From Labrenzia sp. R4_2 (GTDB taxonomy: Bacteria > Pseudomonadota > Alphaproteobacteria > Rhizobiales > Stappiaceae): a DNA stretch of 64,000 bases. The DNA is taken from assembly GCF_017743865.1 (NCBI RefSeq), contig NZ_JAGHRJ010000001.1:1054001-1118000 (forward strand), in the 5' to 3' direction. Below, one piece after another: positions 28,472 through 37,372 of this stretch. The notes beneath the pieces were generated by a model that worked only from the letters and a program-made list of their open reading frames with translations, was not told the DNA's origin and ran no database searches. The stretch's first letter is position 1. Every line of letters begins with the position of its first letter. A program made the position numbers and the translations under genes.

Positions 28472-30172
28472 TTGTTTACCCATTTTGCGGCATGGTTTGC
28501 GGGAGATGGTACTCAACGGGCTTGCGCATTGTCCTTTCGTTATTTCGGTTTTGCTAAGACGGTTCTGATCGCACTGGTGCTTGCGACAACGCCGCTGTTT
28601 GCGATCAATATTATCCTCAATCAATATGCCGAGAGCCGCGCCGTCAGCGAGATGGAAGCGATGGGGCAGGTGTCCATTCGCCGTGCGGAAGAGGCCATCA
28701 CCACCACTGTTTCTTTCCTGCAAAGACTGGATCGCGACGACGTTGAAACCTGTGATGCAGCCGACCGGATCATCTACGAGCAGCAGATCATCGACCACGG
28801 CATGATCGACGCCATTGGGCTGGTGGATGCTGCCGGACAGCGCATGTGCATCATCCCGGACCGGGAACTGTCTGCAGAAGTGGTCCTTCCACCCCTGCGT
28901 CCAGACGGCCCGCTGGTGGGAATTGGAATGCTGGAGCGCAGTTACCTTGGCGCCAGAGCCGCCGTGGTTAGTTGGGATCTGAAAAACGAGACACGGTTGT
29001 TTGCCGAGATTACCCCGGCGGTGATCGCAATGGATCCTGGCCCTGAGTATCTGAGATCTTACAGGCGGACAGAATTGCGCCTCGGTGACAATCTTCTCTG
29101 GTATCAGGTTGGTGGCTACAATTCGGAAGGCAACGATCCAAGTGAAATGCTGTCGGTTGAAGTTGCATCTGAGCTTTATCCGCTGATTGCCATCGTCAAT
29201 GCGCCTGCTTCGGCGGCTTTGCAGGTTGTTCAGCAGTTGAAAGTCATTGCCGCAGCGGCCTGCGCAGCCATTGCTGTTCTGTTTGTGGCTATCGGTATCT
29301 GGTACTCTTGGCGGCCGGAGAGCGAGGCCAACGACGAGTTCGTGGCCGCGATCCGAAACGGCGAGTTCATTCCGTATTACCAGCCGGTCATGGATATCGA
29401 GACCAAGCGTGTTCGTGGCTGCGAGGTTCTCATGCGCTGGCGGCGCCCGAACGGCATGATTGTCTCACCTGGCCAATTCATGGCCTATGCCGAAGCCAAT
29501 GGGCATATCTTTGACATGACCCGCCACATGATGCGGGTGGCAAGCGACGAAGTAGGAGCGCTTTACGGCGAGCATCCGGACTTCAAGCTGTCGATCAATC
29601 TCTTTGCCGGGCATTTCCTCGACCGTGAAATCGTGTCCGATATCAAGAACACGTTTGAGAACTCCGAGATCTCCTATCAGCAAATTGTTGTTGAGGTCAC
29701 CGAACGTTATCCGCTTGAGGATATGGAACTGGCGCGCAAGATCATGGCCGAATTGCAGGCTCTTGGAGTCCGTATTGCGCTTGATGACGTGGGCACGGGC
29801 CATGGCGGCATGGCCTATCTGCAGAAGCTCGGCGTGGATATCATCAAGATCGACAAGATGTTCATCGACAGCATCAGTTCCGACGACAACTCCACGACCA
29901 TTGTGGATTCCATGGTCGAGCTTGCCGACAATCTCGGGATGGGCATCATCGCTGAAGGCGTTGAGGAAGAAGAGCAGATTGACCGCCTGATGGAACTCGG
30001 CGTGACAGCAGCACAAGGCTATTACTTCGCAGCACCCATGCCGGCCAAGGAGTTTATCGAGTTCGCCGAGCGTGTTGAAGATGAAGCCCGTGAACGCGCA
30101 CGGATCGCCGCGGAAGCGGCCGCTGCGGAACAGGCCGCAGCCGAAGCGTCCATGGAAGACGAAGCCGCCTGA
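28472..30172 (+). CDS. CSS-motif membrane-anchored EAL-domain c-di-GMP phosphodiesterase
   Basis: The 566-residue protein has a membrane helix near residues 30-50 and a periplasmic part with a cysteine pair (VETCDAADR and QRMCIIP), as in CSS-motif sensors. A second helix follows at about 253-275 (IAAAACAAIAVLFVAIGIWY). The cytoplasmic EAL domain keeps every catalytic residue: the signature Glu as EVL, Asn in SINLFAG, Glu in VEVTERYP, the Asp pair in DDVGTG, Lys in IKIDKMF, EGVEEEEQ and QGYYFAAPMP. An Ala- and Glu-rich tail ends the protein. It should hydrolyse c-di-GMP in response to periplasmic redox or a ligand. The TTG start at 28472 is uncertain. Confidence 0.85.
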   Translation: MFTHFAAWFAGDGTQRACALSFRYFGFAKTVLIALVLATTPLFAINIILNQYAESRAVSEMEAMGQVSIRRAEEAITTTVSFLQRLDRDDVETCDAADRIIYEQQIIDHGMIDAIGLVDAAGQRMCIIPDRELSAEVVLPPLRPDGPLVGIGMLERSYLGARAAVVSWDLKNETRLFAEITPAVIAMDPGPEYLRSYRRTELRLGDNLLWYQVGGYNSEGNDPSEMLSVEVASELYPLIAIVNAPASAALQVVQQLKVIAAAACAAIAVLFVAIGIWYSWRPESEANDEFVAAIRNGEFIPYYQPVMDIETKRVRGCEVLMRWRRPNGMIVSPGQFMAYAEANGHIFDMTRHMMRVASDEVGALYGEHPDFKLSINLFAGHFLDREIVSDIKNTFENSEISYQQIVVEVTERYPLEDMELARKIMAELQALGVRIALDDVGTGHGGMAYLQKLGVDIIKIDKMFIDSISSDDNSTTIVDSMVELADNLGMGIIAEGVEEEEQIDRLMELGVTAAQGYYFAAPMPAKEFIEFAERVEDEARERARIAAEAAAAEQAAAEASMEDEAA

Positions 30173-30354
30173 TCCGGGGCTTGGACCACTCACAGTCGAC
30201 TTCGAGCGGTTTTTTCACCATGCATTCCTGGGATTCGCGGGTCGCTGAGTGATCTGCCAATCCTTTGGTATTCAGTTCTTTTTTCGCGGTTCCTCAGCCT
30301 TCTGAACAAACGCCTTAAGGAATAATCGCCTCACGGCTGCTATGAACTCCTTGT

Positions 30355-30406
30355 CTGTACCGGCTGGACGGTTTATATGCGTTGGAACTGTACTGACCAG
30401 ACGGTT
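30355..30406. promoter_or_regulatory. Two candidate TetR operators
   Basis: CTGTACCGGCTGGACGGTT (30355-30373) and CTGTACTGACCAGACGGTT (30388-30406) match at 15 of 19 positions and are 33 bp apart, three helical turns. Each contains a partly palindromic ACCG/CGGT-type core. They lie just upstream of the TetR start at 30418, where autorepression of the efflux operon would be expected. Confidence 0.55.
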
Positions 30407-30417
30407 CAGAATCCAAG

Positions 30418-30969
30418 ATGTCGAAGACCACCAAAAACACAAAATGTCAGATCTTGACCGCCGCGCTTGAGGTCGTCCGCCGCGCAGGCACGCCAGCGTT
30501 GACGCTTGATGCTGTCGCAGAAGAAGCAGGGCTCTCCAAGGGCGGACTGCTTTACAACTTCCCCAGCAAGGATGCGCTCATTCGGGGTATGGTGGAGTTT
30601 TTGGCCGGGAAATTTGAAGCCGAAATTGCCGCCGCGCGTGAAAATGCGACCGATGCAGATTCTCCGACGTTGGCCGCCATGGTGGATGTCACAGAAGGCT
30701 GGTTAAGTGAGCAGCGCGATGTCGCGCGGGCGATTTTGCCGGCGACCGCCGACAAACCAGACCTTCGGCAGCCATTCATCGACGTCAAGCTCCGGCTGCG
30801 GGCCGCGATACTGGAAGAAACATCGCAACTTGGGGCGGCGTGGGTCATTTGGACCAGCCTCGAAGGATTGCATTTTTCCGAAGCGCACTGCGTTTCGACA
30901 CTGACGGACGACGACCGGGCAGCAGTTTTCGAAGAACTGCGTGGTCGGCTCAAGGACCTCAACCAATAG
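30418..30969 (+). CDS. TetR/AcrR-family repressor of the efflux operon
   Basis: The 183-residue protein opens with a TetR DNA-binding domain: ILTAALEVVRRAGTPALTLD followed by VAEEAGLSKGGLLYNFPSKD, where the GGLLYNFPSKDALI segment is typical of the TetR recognition helix. The rest is an all-helical ligand-binding domain. It precedes the membrane-fusion protein by 11 bp and the RND pump gene beyond, so it most likely represses this operon and is released by a pump substrate. Two candidate operators lie just upstream. Confidence 0.9.
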   Translation: MSKTTKNTKCQILTAALEVVRRAGTPALTLDAVAEEAGLSKGGLLYNFPSKDALIRGMVEFLAGKFEAEIAAARENATDADSPTLAAMVDVTEGWLSEQRDVARAILPATADKPDLRQPFIDVKLRLRAAILEETSQLGAAWVIWTSLEGLHFSEAHCVSTLTDDDRAAVFEELRGRLKDLNQ

Positions 30970-30980
30970 GACGGAACTCT

Positions 30981-32075
30981 ATGTTGGCATTGTTGAAGAC
31001 GCCCGCCGCAAGGGTGGCAGCGATCGTTTTGTCGGCGGGTTTATTGGCCGCATGCCAGGACGATGCAATAGATCCGATCGCCGAGGCGGAGGCAAAACTT
31101 CACGCCGCCCCAAGGCCGGCCAAGATCTTTACCGTGTCCGATCAGCTCGGTCTTTTGGAGCGCCGGTTTGCCGGTCGGGTGGCTGCGGTGCAAACCGTCG
31201 ATCTATCCTTCCAGGTCGCTGGCCGGATCGTTGAGTTGCCAGTTCTGGAAAGTCAGCAGGTGAAGAAAGGTGATCTGATCGCACGGCTCGATACCGCCGA
31301 CTATGATCGCGCACTTCGTGAGGCGACAATCAATGTCGAACAAGCCAAACGCGAGTTGGACCGCCTTGCGACCCTGCGCGACCGGAATGTGATTGCGGTC
31401 TCCGCCTTCGACGCTCAACAGGACAAGCATGACCTGGCTGTCGAAGCGCTAAAGGAAGCCAAGCTGGATCTTCAGTATTCCGAGCTTCGTGCGCCGTTTG
31501 ACGGCATTGTTTCCCTGCGCCTTATCGACAACTTCACCACGGTGAGCGTTGGAACACCTGTTGTGCGGATGCATGATGTGTCGGAAATCCAAGTCGATAT
31601 CAATGTGGCCGAGGCCCTCTTCGGGCGGGTGAGGGACACGGAAGTCGTCTCGATCGAAGCCAAGTTTCCAGCCTACGGCGACAAGTATTTCCCATTGATC
31701 TATCGCGAGCACTCTTCCCAGGTTGACGACGTCACCCAGACCTACCGTGTCACGCTTGCAATGCCTCGTAAGGGAGCAGACCAGCTGTACCCGGGAATGA
31801 CTGCGTCGGTCCGGGTCAAGTTTCTCCCGGAGGGGCTGTCCCTTGGGGAGATGTTCCTCATTCCGACCGGATCGATCGCCGTTGACGGCGATGGTCAGTC
31901 ATATGTCTGGATCTATGATGAGGGAAGCGATGCCGTCTCCAAACGCAAGGTCGAAGTCGGCACGGTCATGGGCGACTACATCCCGGTGAGTTCGGGCCTT
32001 GGGGCTGGTGAAGACATTGTTGCTGCCGGAGCCGCATTCTTGAGTGATGGCCAGGTCGTGCGACCGCTGCGCTGA
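30981..32075 (+). CDS. RND efflux periplasmic adaptor (membrane fusion lipoprotein)
   Basis: I set the start at the ATG at 30981, after AGGACGGAACT; a longer open frame overlaps the TetR gene. The 364-residue product has a lipoprotein signal (VLSAGLLAAC), so it is anchored in the inner membrane facing the periplasm. The adaptor landmarks are a lipoyl-like half motif (VDLSFQVAGRIVELPVLESQ), a coiled-coil hairpin (about 100-150), the second lipoyl half (LRAPFDGIVSLRLIDNFTTV) and beta-barrel domains. It links the RND pump to an outer-membrane channel, for which no gene is present here. Confidence 0.92.
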   Translation: MLALLKTPAARVAAIVLSAGLLAACQDDAIDPIAEAEAKLHAAPRPAKIFTVSDQLGLLERRFAGRVAAVQTVDLSFQVAGRIVELPVLESQQVKKGDLIARLDTADYDRALREATINVEQAKRELDRLATLRDRNVIAVSAFDAQQDKHDLAVEALKEAKLDLQYSELRAPFDGIVSLRLIDNFTTVSVGTPVVRMHDVSEIQVDINVAEALFGRVRDTEVVSIEAKFPAYGDKYFPLIYREHSSQVDDVTQTYRVTLAMPRKGADQLYPGMTASVRVKFLPEGLSLGEMFLIPTGSIAVDGDGQSYVWIYDEGSDAVSKRKVEVGTVMGDYIPVSSGLGAGEDIVAAGAAFLSDGQVVRPLR

Positions 32076-32109
32076 TCTGACAGATAATACCGAACAAGGA
32101 TCTGATCCC

Positions 32110-35100
32110 TTGGATATTGCACGTTATTCGATCCAGAAACCGGTCAACACCTGGATGATCGTCATCCTGTCTTTGCTCGGTGGTTTGTGGGCACTCAGCA
32201 CCGTTGGCCGTCTGGAAGATCCGGCCTTCACCATCAAGGAAGCCCAGGTCATCACCAGCTACCCGGGTGCGACAGCTGCGGAAGTGGAGAACGAGGTCAC
32301 CGAGATCCTCGAGACCGCGATCCAGCAACTGCCGCAACTGAAGGAAATCACGTCTGTTTCCGAACCGGGCCTGTCGCGTATCCGTGTCGAAATCAAAGAT
32401 ACCTATGACGGCACCGAATTGCCGCAGGTGTGGGACGAGCTTCGCCGAAAGGTCGGTGATGAACAGCGCGCTCTGCCCGCCGGCGCTGGAACACCGTTGG
32501 TCTATGACGATTTCGGCGATGTGTTCGGTCTTTTCTATGCCTTCACTGCAGATGGGTATACCAACCGCGATATCCGCACGACGGTTAAGCGGATCCGGCG
32601 GGAGCTGCTCACGGTTCCGGGCGTTGGCAAGGTTGATGTCTCCGGCGAGCCGGAGGATGTCATCTACCTGAATGTCGACCACGATAAGATGGTCGGCCTC
32701 GGTATTTCCATGACCGATATCACCAGCGTGCTCGATGCGGAAAACCGGATCCAGACCAACGGTTCCGGCATATCAGGAGACAAGCGCATCCGGTTGATGA
32801 CGGCGTCCGCTTTTGACGACTTTACGGGCATTCAGGATCTGGTGATCGGCCGGCCGGGCACCACTGCGATGATCCGCCTGTCGGACATTGCGACGCTGGA
32901 ACTTGGTGAACCCGAAAGGCCCTCACGGCTGATCCGGCACAACGGACAAGAAGCGGTCACCATAGGTGTCTCGCAGATCGACGGTACGAACATCGTTGAG
33001 GTTGGTGGCCGTGTCATAGAAAAACTCGCGGAGGTCGAAGCCCAACTGCCGGTCGGGATGCAGATTCACCCGATCTACGAGCAGAACATCGTTGTCGATG
33101 AATCTGTGAACGGCTTCATCATCAACCTTGCGGCCTCGGTGGTCATCGTGATCACGGTCCTGGCGCTGTTCATGGGTTGGCGCGCGGCCCTCGTAGTCGG
33201 AACCGTGCTCTTGTTGACGGTGATGGCCACGGTTCTGTTCATGCGGCTGTTTGCCATCGAGATGGAGCGGATTTCGCTTGGCGCCCTGATTATCGCGATG
33301 GGCATGCTTGTGGACAACGCCATCGTTGTCGCAGAAGGCATGATGATCAACATGCAACGCGGCATGCGGGCCATTGACGCCGCCAGCAAGGTTGTCAAAC
33401 AAACCATGTGGCCACTGCTCGGTGCGACCGTAATCGGCATCATGGCGTTTTCGGGCATCGGCCTGTCCCCAGATGCAACGGGTGAATTCCTGTTCTCGCT
33501 CTTTGCGGTTATCGGGATATCGCTGCTGCTTTCCTGGATATTTGCGATCACCGTGACGCCTTTGTTCGGAAAATACTTTTTCCGAACAGCAGAAGGCGTT
33601 GGCGATGATCATGACCCCTACAAGGGCATCCTATATACGATCTACCGGAAGTTCCTGATTGGAACGCTGCATGCCCGTCTGCTGACAATCGCGGTGCTGA
33701 TTGGTGTGACAGTTGCCTGTGTGATGGCTTTCGGCAACGTGAAACAGGCGTTCTTTCCGGACAGCAACACACCGCTCTTTTATGTCCATTACTGGAAACC
33801 TCAAGGTACTGATATCCGGTCGACCGAGGCAGATCTGAAGGACATGGAGGCCGTCGTCCTTGCAGATGAACGCGTCAAGACGGTCACCAGTTTTGCCGGC
33901 GGCGGGGCTACCCGTTTCATGCTGACCTACGCACCGGAAGATGCCAATCCGGCCTACGGTCACATGATCATCCGGACCCACAGCCGGGATGACATTGATG
34001 CTTTGGCATTGGATCTGCGGGAGCAATTCGGTGAACGGTTCCCGTCAGCCCAGATCATCACAAAACGCCTGGTTTTTGGTCCTGGCGGTGGAGCGAAGAT
34101 CGAGGCACGGTTCTCCGGACCGGATGAGGACATCCTGAAGCGTCTCGGGGAGGAAGCCCGGGCCGTCTTTCAGCTGCCGGAAAATCGCCTGGCGGACGTT
34201 AATACCGATTGGCGCCAGCGCGAACTGGTGGTCCGGCCGATCTTCGACGAGGATCGCGCCCGCATCTCCGGCATTACACGCGAAGAACTGTCACTCGCTT
34301 TGCAGTTTGCCACTGAGGGTGTTCAGGTGGGAGCGTACCGCGACATTGACGAGAGCATTCCGATCGTCGCGCGAAAGGCCGGAACCGACGGAATTTCTGT
34401 GAACGAAAGCGTGTCGGATTCCGTTGTCTGGAGCACAAGTCAGCGCCGTTACGTGCCGGTTGACCAGGTCGTGCAAGAGTTCGTCATGGAACCGCAGGAC
34501 ACGTTGATCCAGCGCCGCGACCGTGTGCGGACCATCACAGTGGCTGCGGAAACCACGGGCGGCGAAACAGCAGCTGCAGCGCTTGCGCGTGTCCGGCCTC
34601 AGATTGAAGCCATTGCACTGCCGCAAGGCTACGCGCTGGAGTGGGGCGGCGAATACGAGAGCACCAACGATGCGCAAGCCTCTCTCGGTGCGCAGCTTCC
34701 ACTCGGTTTTCTGGTCATGTTGATCATCTCGATCCTGCTGTTTGGCTCGATCCGGCAACCACTGATCATCTGGTTGATGGTGCCGATGTCGATCAACGGG
34801 GTCGCGATTGCCCTTCTTGCGACAGACACGGCGTTTGGGTTCATGTCGCTCCTCGGCTTCTTGTCGCTCTCAGGCATGCTGATCAAGAATGCGATCGTTC
34901 TGCTCGAAGAAATCGATCTGATGATCCGGGAGGGCAAAGAAAAGTACCAAGCCATCGTTGAGGCGAGTGTATCGCGTATGCGGCCCGTGATGCTGGCGGC
35001 GATCACGACCATCCTTGGCATGGCACCGTTGTTGTCGGATGCTTTCTTCCGCGGCATGGCGGTCACCATCATGGGCGGTCTGGCCTTCGCGACAATTCTG

Positions 35101-35226
35101 ACATTGATTGCAGCGCCGGTCCTCTATGCGTTGTTCTTCCGTGTCCGGCCAAAGAAAACAACGAAAACACCGACCCCCAAAGAAGAAACCGTCCCAACCG
35201 CTGCGGCACCCGTGCCGGGCGAATAA
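32110..35226 (+). CDS. RND-family multidrug efflux pump, inner-membrane subunit
   Basis: The 1038-residue size and architecture are those of an AcrB/HAE1-type pump: an N-terminal helix (PVNTWMIVILSLLGGLWALS), a large periplasmic porter loop, a helix bundle at about 335-535, a second porter loop and a final helix bundle. Helix 4 carries GMLVDNAIVVAEG, with the Asp of the proton relay. I use the TTG at 32110 with AAGGA nine nt upstream; the open frame upstream overlaps the adaptor gene. The C-terminal tail is Lys-, Thr- and Pro-rich. The substrate is unknown. It is the last gene of the TetR-adaptor-pump operon. Confidence 0.95.
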   Translation: MDIARYSIQKPVNTWMIVILSLLGGLWALSTVGRLEDPAFTIKEAQVITSYPGATAAEVENEVTEILETAIQQLPQLKEITSVSEPGLSRIRVEIKDTYDGTELPQVWDELRRKVGDEQRALPAGAGTPLVYDDFGDVFGLFYAFTADGYTNRDIRTTVKRIRRELLTVPGVGKVDVSGEPEDVIYLNVDHDKMVGLGISMTDITSVLDAENRIQTNGSGISGDKRIRLMTASAFDDFTGIQDLVIGRPGTTAMIRLSDIATLELGEPERPSRLIRHNGQEAVTIGVSQIDGTNIVEVGGRVIEKLAEVEAQLPVGMQIHPIYEQNIVVDESVNGFIINLAASVVIVITVLALFMGWRAALVVGTVLLLTVMATVLFMRLFAIEMERISLGALIIAMGMLVDNAIVVAEGMMINMQRGMRAIDAASKVVKQTMWPLLGATVIGIMAFSGIGLSPDATGEFLFSLFAVIGISLLLSWIFAITVTPLFGKYFFRTAEGVGDDHDPYKGILYTIYRKFLIGTLHARLLTIAVLIGVTVACVMAFGNVKQAFFPDSNTPLFYVHYWKPQGTDIRSTEADLKDMEAVVLADERVKTVTSFAGGGATRFMLTYAPEDANPAYGHMIIRTHSRDDIDALALDLREQFGERFPSAQIITKRLVFGPGGGAKIEARFSGPDEDILKRLGEEARAVFQLPENRLADVNTDWRQRELVVRPIFDEDRARISGITREELSLALQFATEGVQVGAYRDIDESIPIVARKAGTDGISVNESVSDSVVWSTSQRRYVPVDQVVQEFVMEPQDTLIQRRDRVRTITVAAETTGGETAAAALARVRPQIEAIALPQGYALEWGGEYESTNDAQASLGAQLPLGFLVMLIISILLFGSIRQPLIIWLMVPMSINGVAIALLATDTAFGFMSLLGFLSLSGMLIKNAIVLLEEIDLMIREGKEKYQAIVEASVSRMRPVMLAAITTILGMAPLLSDAFFRGMAVTIMGGLAFATILTLIAAPVLYALFFRVRPKKTTKTPTPKEETVPTAAAPVPGE

Positions 35227-35260
35227 AAAACGCCACCTGCCGGGCGGCGGCAGGCGGCGT
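35224..35260 (-). terminator. Rho-independent terminator for the minus-strand small genes
   Basis: CGCCACCTGCCG (35231-35242) pairs with CGGCAGGCGGCG (35248-35259), with one mismatch. On the minus strand the stem is followed by TTTTTTATT. It abuts the RND stop codon and faces the small genes at 35334 and 35585. Confidence 0.85.
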
Positions 35261-35333
35261 GACCAGAGCTGATCGCGCTCCGGCGGGCAACATCCAGGCC
35301 CTGGGGAGGGAGAGGGCCAAGATGTGCCGGGGT

Positions 35334-35546
35334 CTAGCTTAGATGTGCCAGTTCGCCGCGCAGGCGGGTCTTGCACTCTTTCACGTTGCCGAGCACACGG
35401 GTGCAGACTTCCTGTTTGTTTTCTTTCTCAACCAGGAAAGACTCCATGCGGGCTTCAAGATCCCGCAGGCGGGCGCGGCGGGCGCGGTGGGAGTTTGAAC
35501 CGGACGGCAAAGCGCCAATTCCGTAGTAAGGCCAGAAAAGGGTCAT
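35334..35546 (-). CDS. Small basic coiled-coil protein, 70 aa, function unknown
   Basis: The ATG at 35546 follows a GAGGAG-type site. The product begins with a short hydrophobic stretch (MTLFWPYYGIGALPSG) and then a basic, Arg-rich helix (SHRARRARLRDLEARMESFL) likely to form a coiled coil, with two cysteines near the C-terminus. It sits 38 bp downstream of the DUF465 gene and just before a terminator on the same strand. I do not recognise a family. Confidence 0.6.
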   Translation of the reverse strand: MTLFWPYYGIGALPSGSNSHRARRARLRDLEARMESFLVEKENKQEVCTRVLGNVKECKTRLRGELAHLS

Positions 35547-35584
35547 ATCGGGGGCTCCTCTGTTTCGGCAGGTCAGTTGGCGGA

Positions 35585-35767
35585 TCAGGCGGTTTGGGCT
35601 GGATTAAGCTTGCGCTCGACGCGCTGAATTTCGTCACGCAAACGCAGCTTAAATTTCTTGAGAGATCGGATATGTTCCACGTCTGGGTAAGGATGCAGTT
35701 CTTCCCGCTGGATCAAGTTGTCCAGAGTGCCGTGCTGGCTGCGAAGTGATTTCAGACGTGCGTACAT
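35585..35767 (-). CDS. DUF465/YdcH-family small coiled-coil protein
   Basis: The 60-residue protein beginning MYARLKSLRSQHGTLDNLIQ has the DUF465 pattern: a helix, a short linker with HPYPD, then SLKKFKLRLRDEIQRVERK. The ATG at 35767 follows GAGGAG by 8 nt; the frame is open further upstream, where it overlaps the regulator on the other strand. The family is abundant in proteobacteria and its cellular role is unsettled. It is divergent from the OxyR-like regulator, so the operator at 35838-35874 could control it too. Confidence 0.85.
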   Translation of the reverse strand: MYARLKSLRSQHGTLDNLIQREELHPYPDVEHIRSLKKFKLRLRDEIQRVERKLNPAQTA

Positions 35768-35837
35768 CTCCAAGGCTCCTCTCAATTTTAAACCATCGTT
35801 ACACTTCCGATATGGGGAGTGGATTGAAATAGCGGAA

Positions 35838-35874
35838 ATACATTGTTTCGATAAAATCGATAGAATATGTCTAT
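35838..35874. promoter_or_regulatory. OxyR-type tandem operator
   Basis: ATAC-N7-CGAT (35838-35852), seven bases, then ATAG-N7-CTAT (35860-35874) reproduce the spacing of the E. coli OxyR site, which is two ATAG-N7-CTAT units separated by 7 bp. The second unit has a perfect core; the first has two mismatches. It lies 27 bp upstream of the OxyR-like gene at 35901 and 71 bp upstream of the divergent DUF465 gene. Confidence 0.6.
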
Positions 35875-35900
35875 GGGAGAAGCTAAGAGGAAAAGCGGCC

Positions 35901-36836
35901 ATGGGGTATCGACCGTCGGCGCGGCAACTGGAGTATTTTATTGCTCTGGCGGAGGAAGGGCATTTCGGCAAAGCCGCCAAGAAGTGCCATGTTTCTCAGC
36001 CGACATTATCCAACCAGTTCAAGCTGTTGGAAGATAGTGTTCATACGACACTTGTGGAGCGCGGGACGACCGGTGTGCGGTTGACCGCGGCAGGAGAACG
36101 GCTTTTGCCGCTGGCGCGCCACGCGTTGGAGGTGTTGGACGATTTTGTGACGGCAGCTGAAGCCGGGCGCGAAAATCTCGGCGGCTTGATCCGGCTGGGG
36201 GTGCCGTCCACATTCGGGCCATATTTCATGCCGTTTCTCCTGCCGATTCTGAAGTCGAAATACCCGGAACTTGAGCTTTATATCCGGGAAGACCGGCCGA
36301 TGGTTTTGGAGCAGCAAATCCTTGATGGCACGCTTGATTGCATCATATCCCCCGACTTGGCGGGATCAGAGCGGCTTCAGGTTTTGAAGTTGTGCCAAGA
36401 AGACTTGTCGCTTGCCGTGCCGCGGTCTCATCCGCTCTCAGGCCTTGATGTCATACCGGTTGAACTGCTTAAGGGCGAAAGGCTTCTCACGCTGAGCCAA
36501 GGGTTCCGCCTACACGACGATGTTCAGTCCCTGGCGCGGGCGAGCGGCGCTGATTTCCGTCAGGACTATGAAGGGACGAGCCTTGATGCCCTGCGCCAAA
36601 TGGTGTCGATCGGCATGGGCTTGTGTCTGTTTCCGGCGGCCTATATTGCGTCCGAGTTCGGAAAAGAACCGGATATCGTCTTGAAACAGGTCGCGGAAAT
36701 GAAAACTCGACGGACGATTTGCATTGCCTGGCGGCGCGACAGTGCCCGGCACAATCATTTTCAAACACTTTATGATCTTTCTCTCGAAGCTGTTGAGAAC
36801 ATGAATGTTCCCGGAGTGGAACCAACTTCGGGATGA
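35901..36836 (+). CDS. LysR-family regulator, OxyR-like but lacking the redox cysteines
   Basis: The start is the ATG at 35901 after AAGAGGAAAAG; 311 residues. The N-terminal helix-turn-helix (RQLEYFIALAEEGHFGKAAK, then CHVSQPTLSNQFKLLED) is LysR-type and close to OxyR. The effector domain keeps OxyR-like stretches (GERLLTLSQG, GTSLDALRQMVSIGMGLCLF, RRTICIAWR). Where E. coli OxyR has Cys199 and Cys208 (GHCLRDQAMGFC), this protein reads GFRLHDDVQSLA, so both cysteines are missing. It may answer a different signal or be constitutive. An OxyR-type operator precedes it. No catalase or peroxidase gene is adjacent. Confidence 0.85.
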   Translation: MGYRPSARQLEYFIALAEEGHFGKAAKKCHVSQPTLSNQFKLLEDSVHTTLVERGTTGVRLTAAGERLLPLARHALEVLDDFVTAAEAGRENLGGLIRLGVPSTFGPYFMPFLLPILKSKYPELELYIREDRPMVLEQQILDGTLDCIISPDLAGSERLQVLKLCQEDLSLAVPRSHPLSGLDVIPVELLKGERLLTLSQGFRLHDDVQSLARASGADFRQDYEGTSLDALRQMVSIGMGLCLFPAAYIASEFGKEPDIVLKQVAEMKTRRTICIAWRRDSARHNHFQTLYDLSLEAVENMNVPGVEPTSG

Positions 36837-36912
36837 ATGCTGCTACACTGTCCAATGCCGTTGCCCAAGCGGGTGCTTCTTGCCAGCTTTCAAAAACGTG
36901 TTGGAGCAAGCC

Positions 36913-37233
36913 ATGCCAAAGATATCTGAAGCAAGCGACTACCAAACCGTCATAACAACCTTTGAGATGACACCGGGAACGTGCCTGGATCTTTTGGAGG
37001 AGCTGAAAGACGCGTATCGCGAGTTCATTCAGCACCAGCCCGGATTTATCGGTGCCGGTCTGCACGTCAACGATGCGCAAACGCGGATCGCCAATTACTC
37101 CCAGTGGCGGCGGCGGGAAGATTTCCTGGCCATGTTGCGGTCCGATGAGATGCGCGAGCGCAACCGCCGGATCCATGCCCTGTGCAAGAGCTTCGAGCCG
37201 GTCATGTATGACGTGGCGGAGAGTTTCGCCTAA
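36913..37233 (+). CDS. Antibiotic-biosynthesis-monooxygenase (ABM) domain protein
   Basis: This 106-residue protein starts at the ATG at 36913 after TTGGAGCAAG. It has the ferredoxin-like pattern of ABM proteins: YQTVITTFEMTPGTC, a helix LLEELKDAYREFIQHQPGFI, a strand GAGLHVNDAQTRIANYSQWR, and a final helix and strand. Family members include heme-degrading and quinol monooxygenases as well as proteins without enzymatic activity. It follows the OxyR-like regulator by 76 bp and may be co-transcribed, which hints at an oxidative-stress role without proving one. Confidence 0.75.
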   Translation: MPKISEASDYQTVITTFEMTPGTCLDLLEELKDAYREFIQHQPGFIGAGLHVNDAQTRIANYSQWRRREDFLAMLRSDEMRERNRRIHALCKSFEPVMYDVAESFA

Positions 37234-37372
37234 CACTCATGCTGCTGGGGGCTAAAGAGCAAGCCGCCGTGACTTTGATAACAAGTGGTCCGGACAGTTC
37301 CAGTGTCGCGAAAAGATCCGACAGGCGTTCAGGATTGCATCCAACGGTGGTTTTGCCGTAAGGTCATGCACC

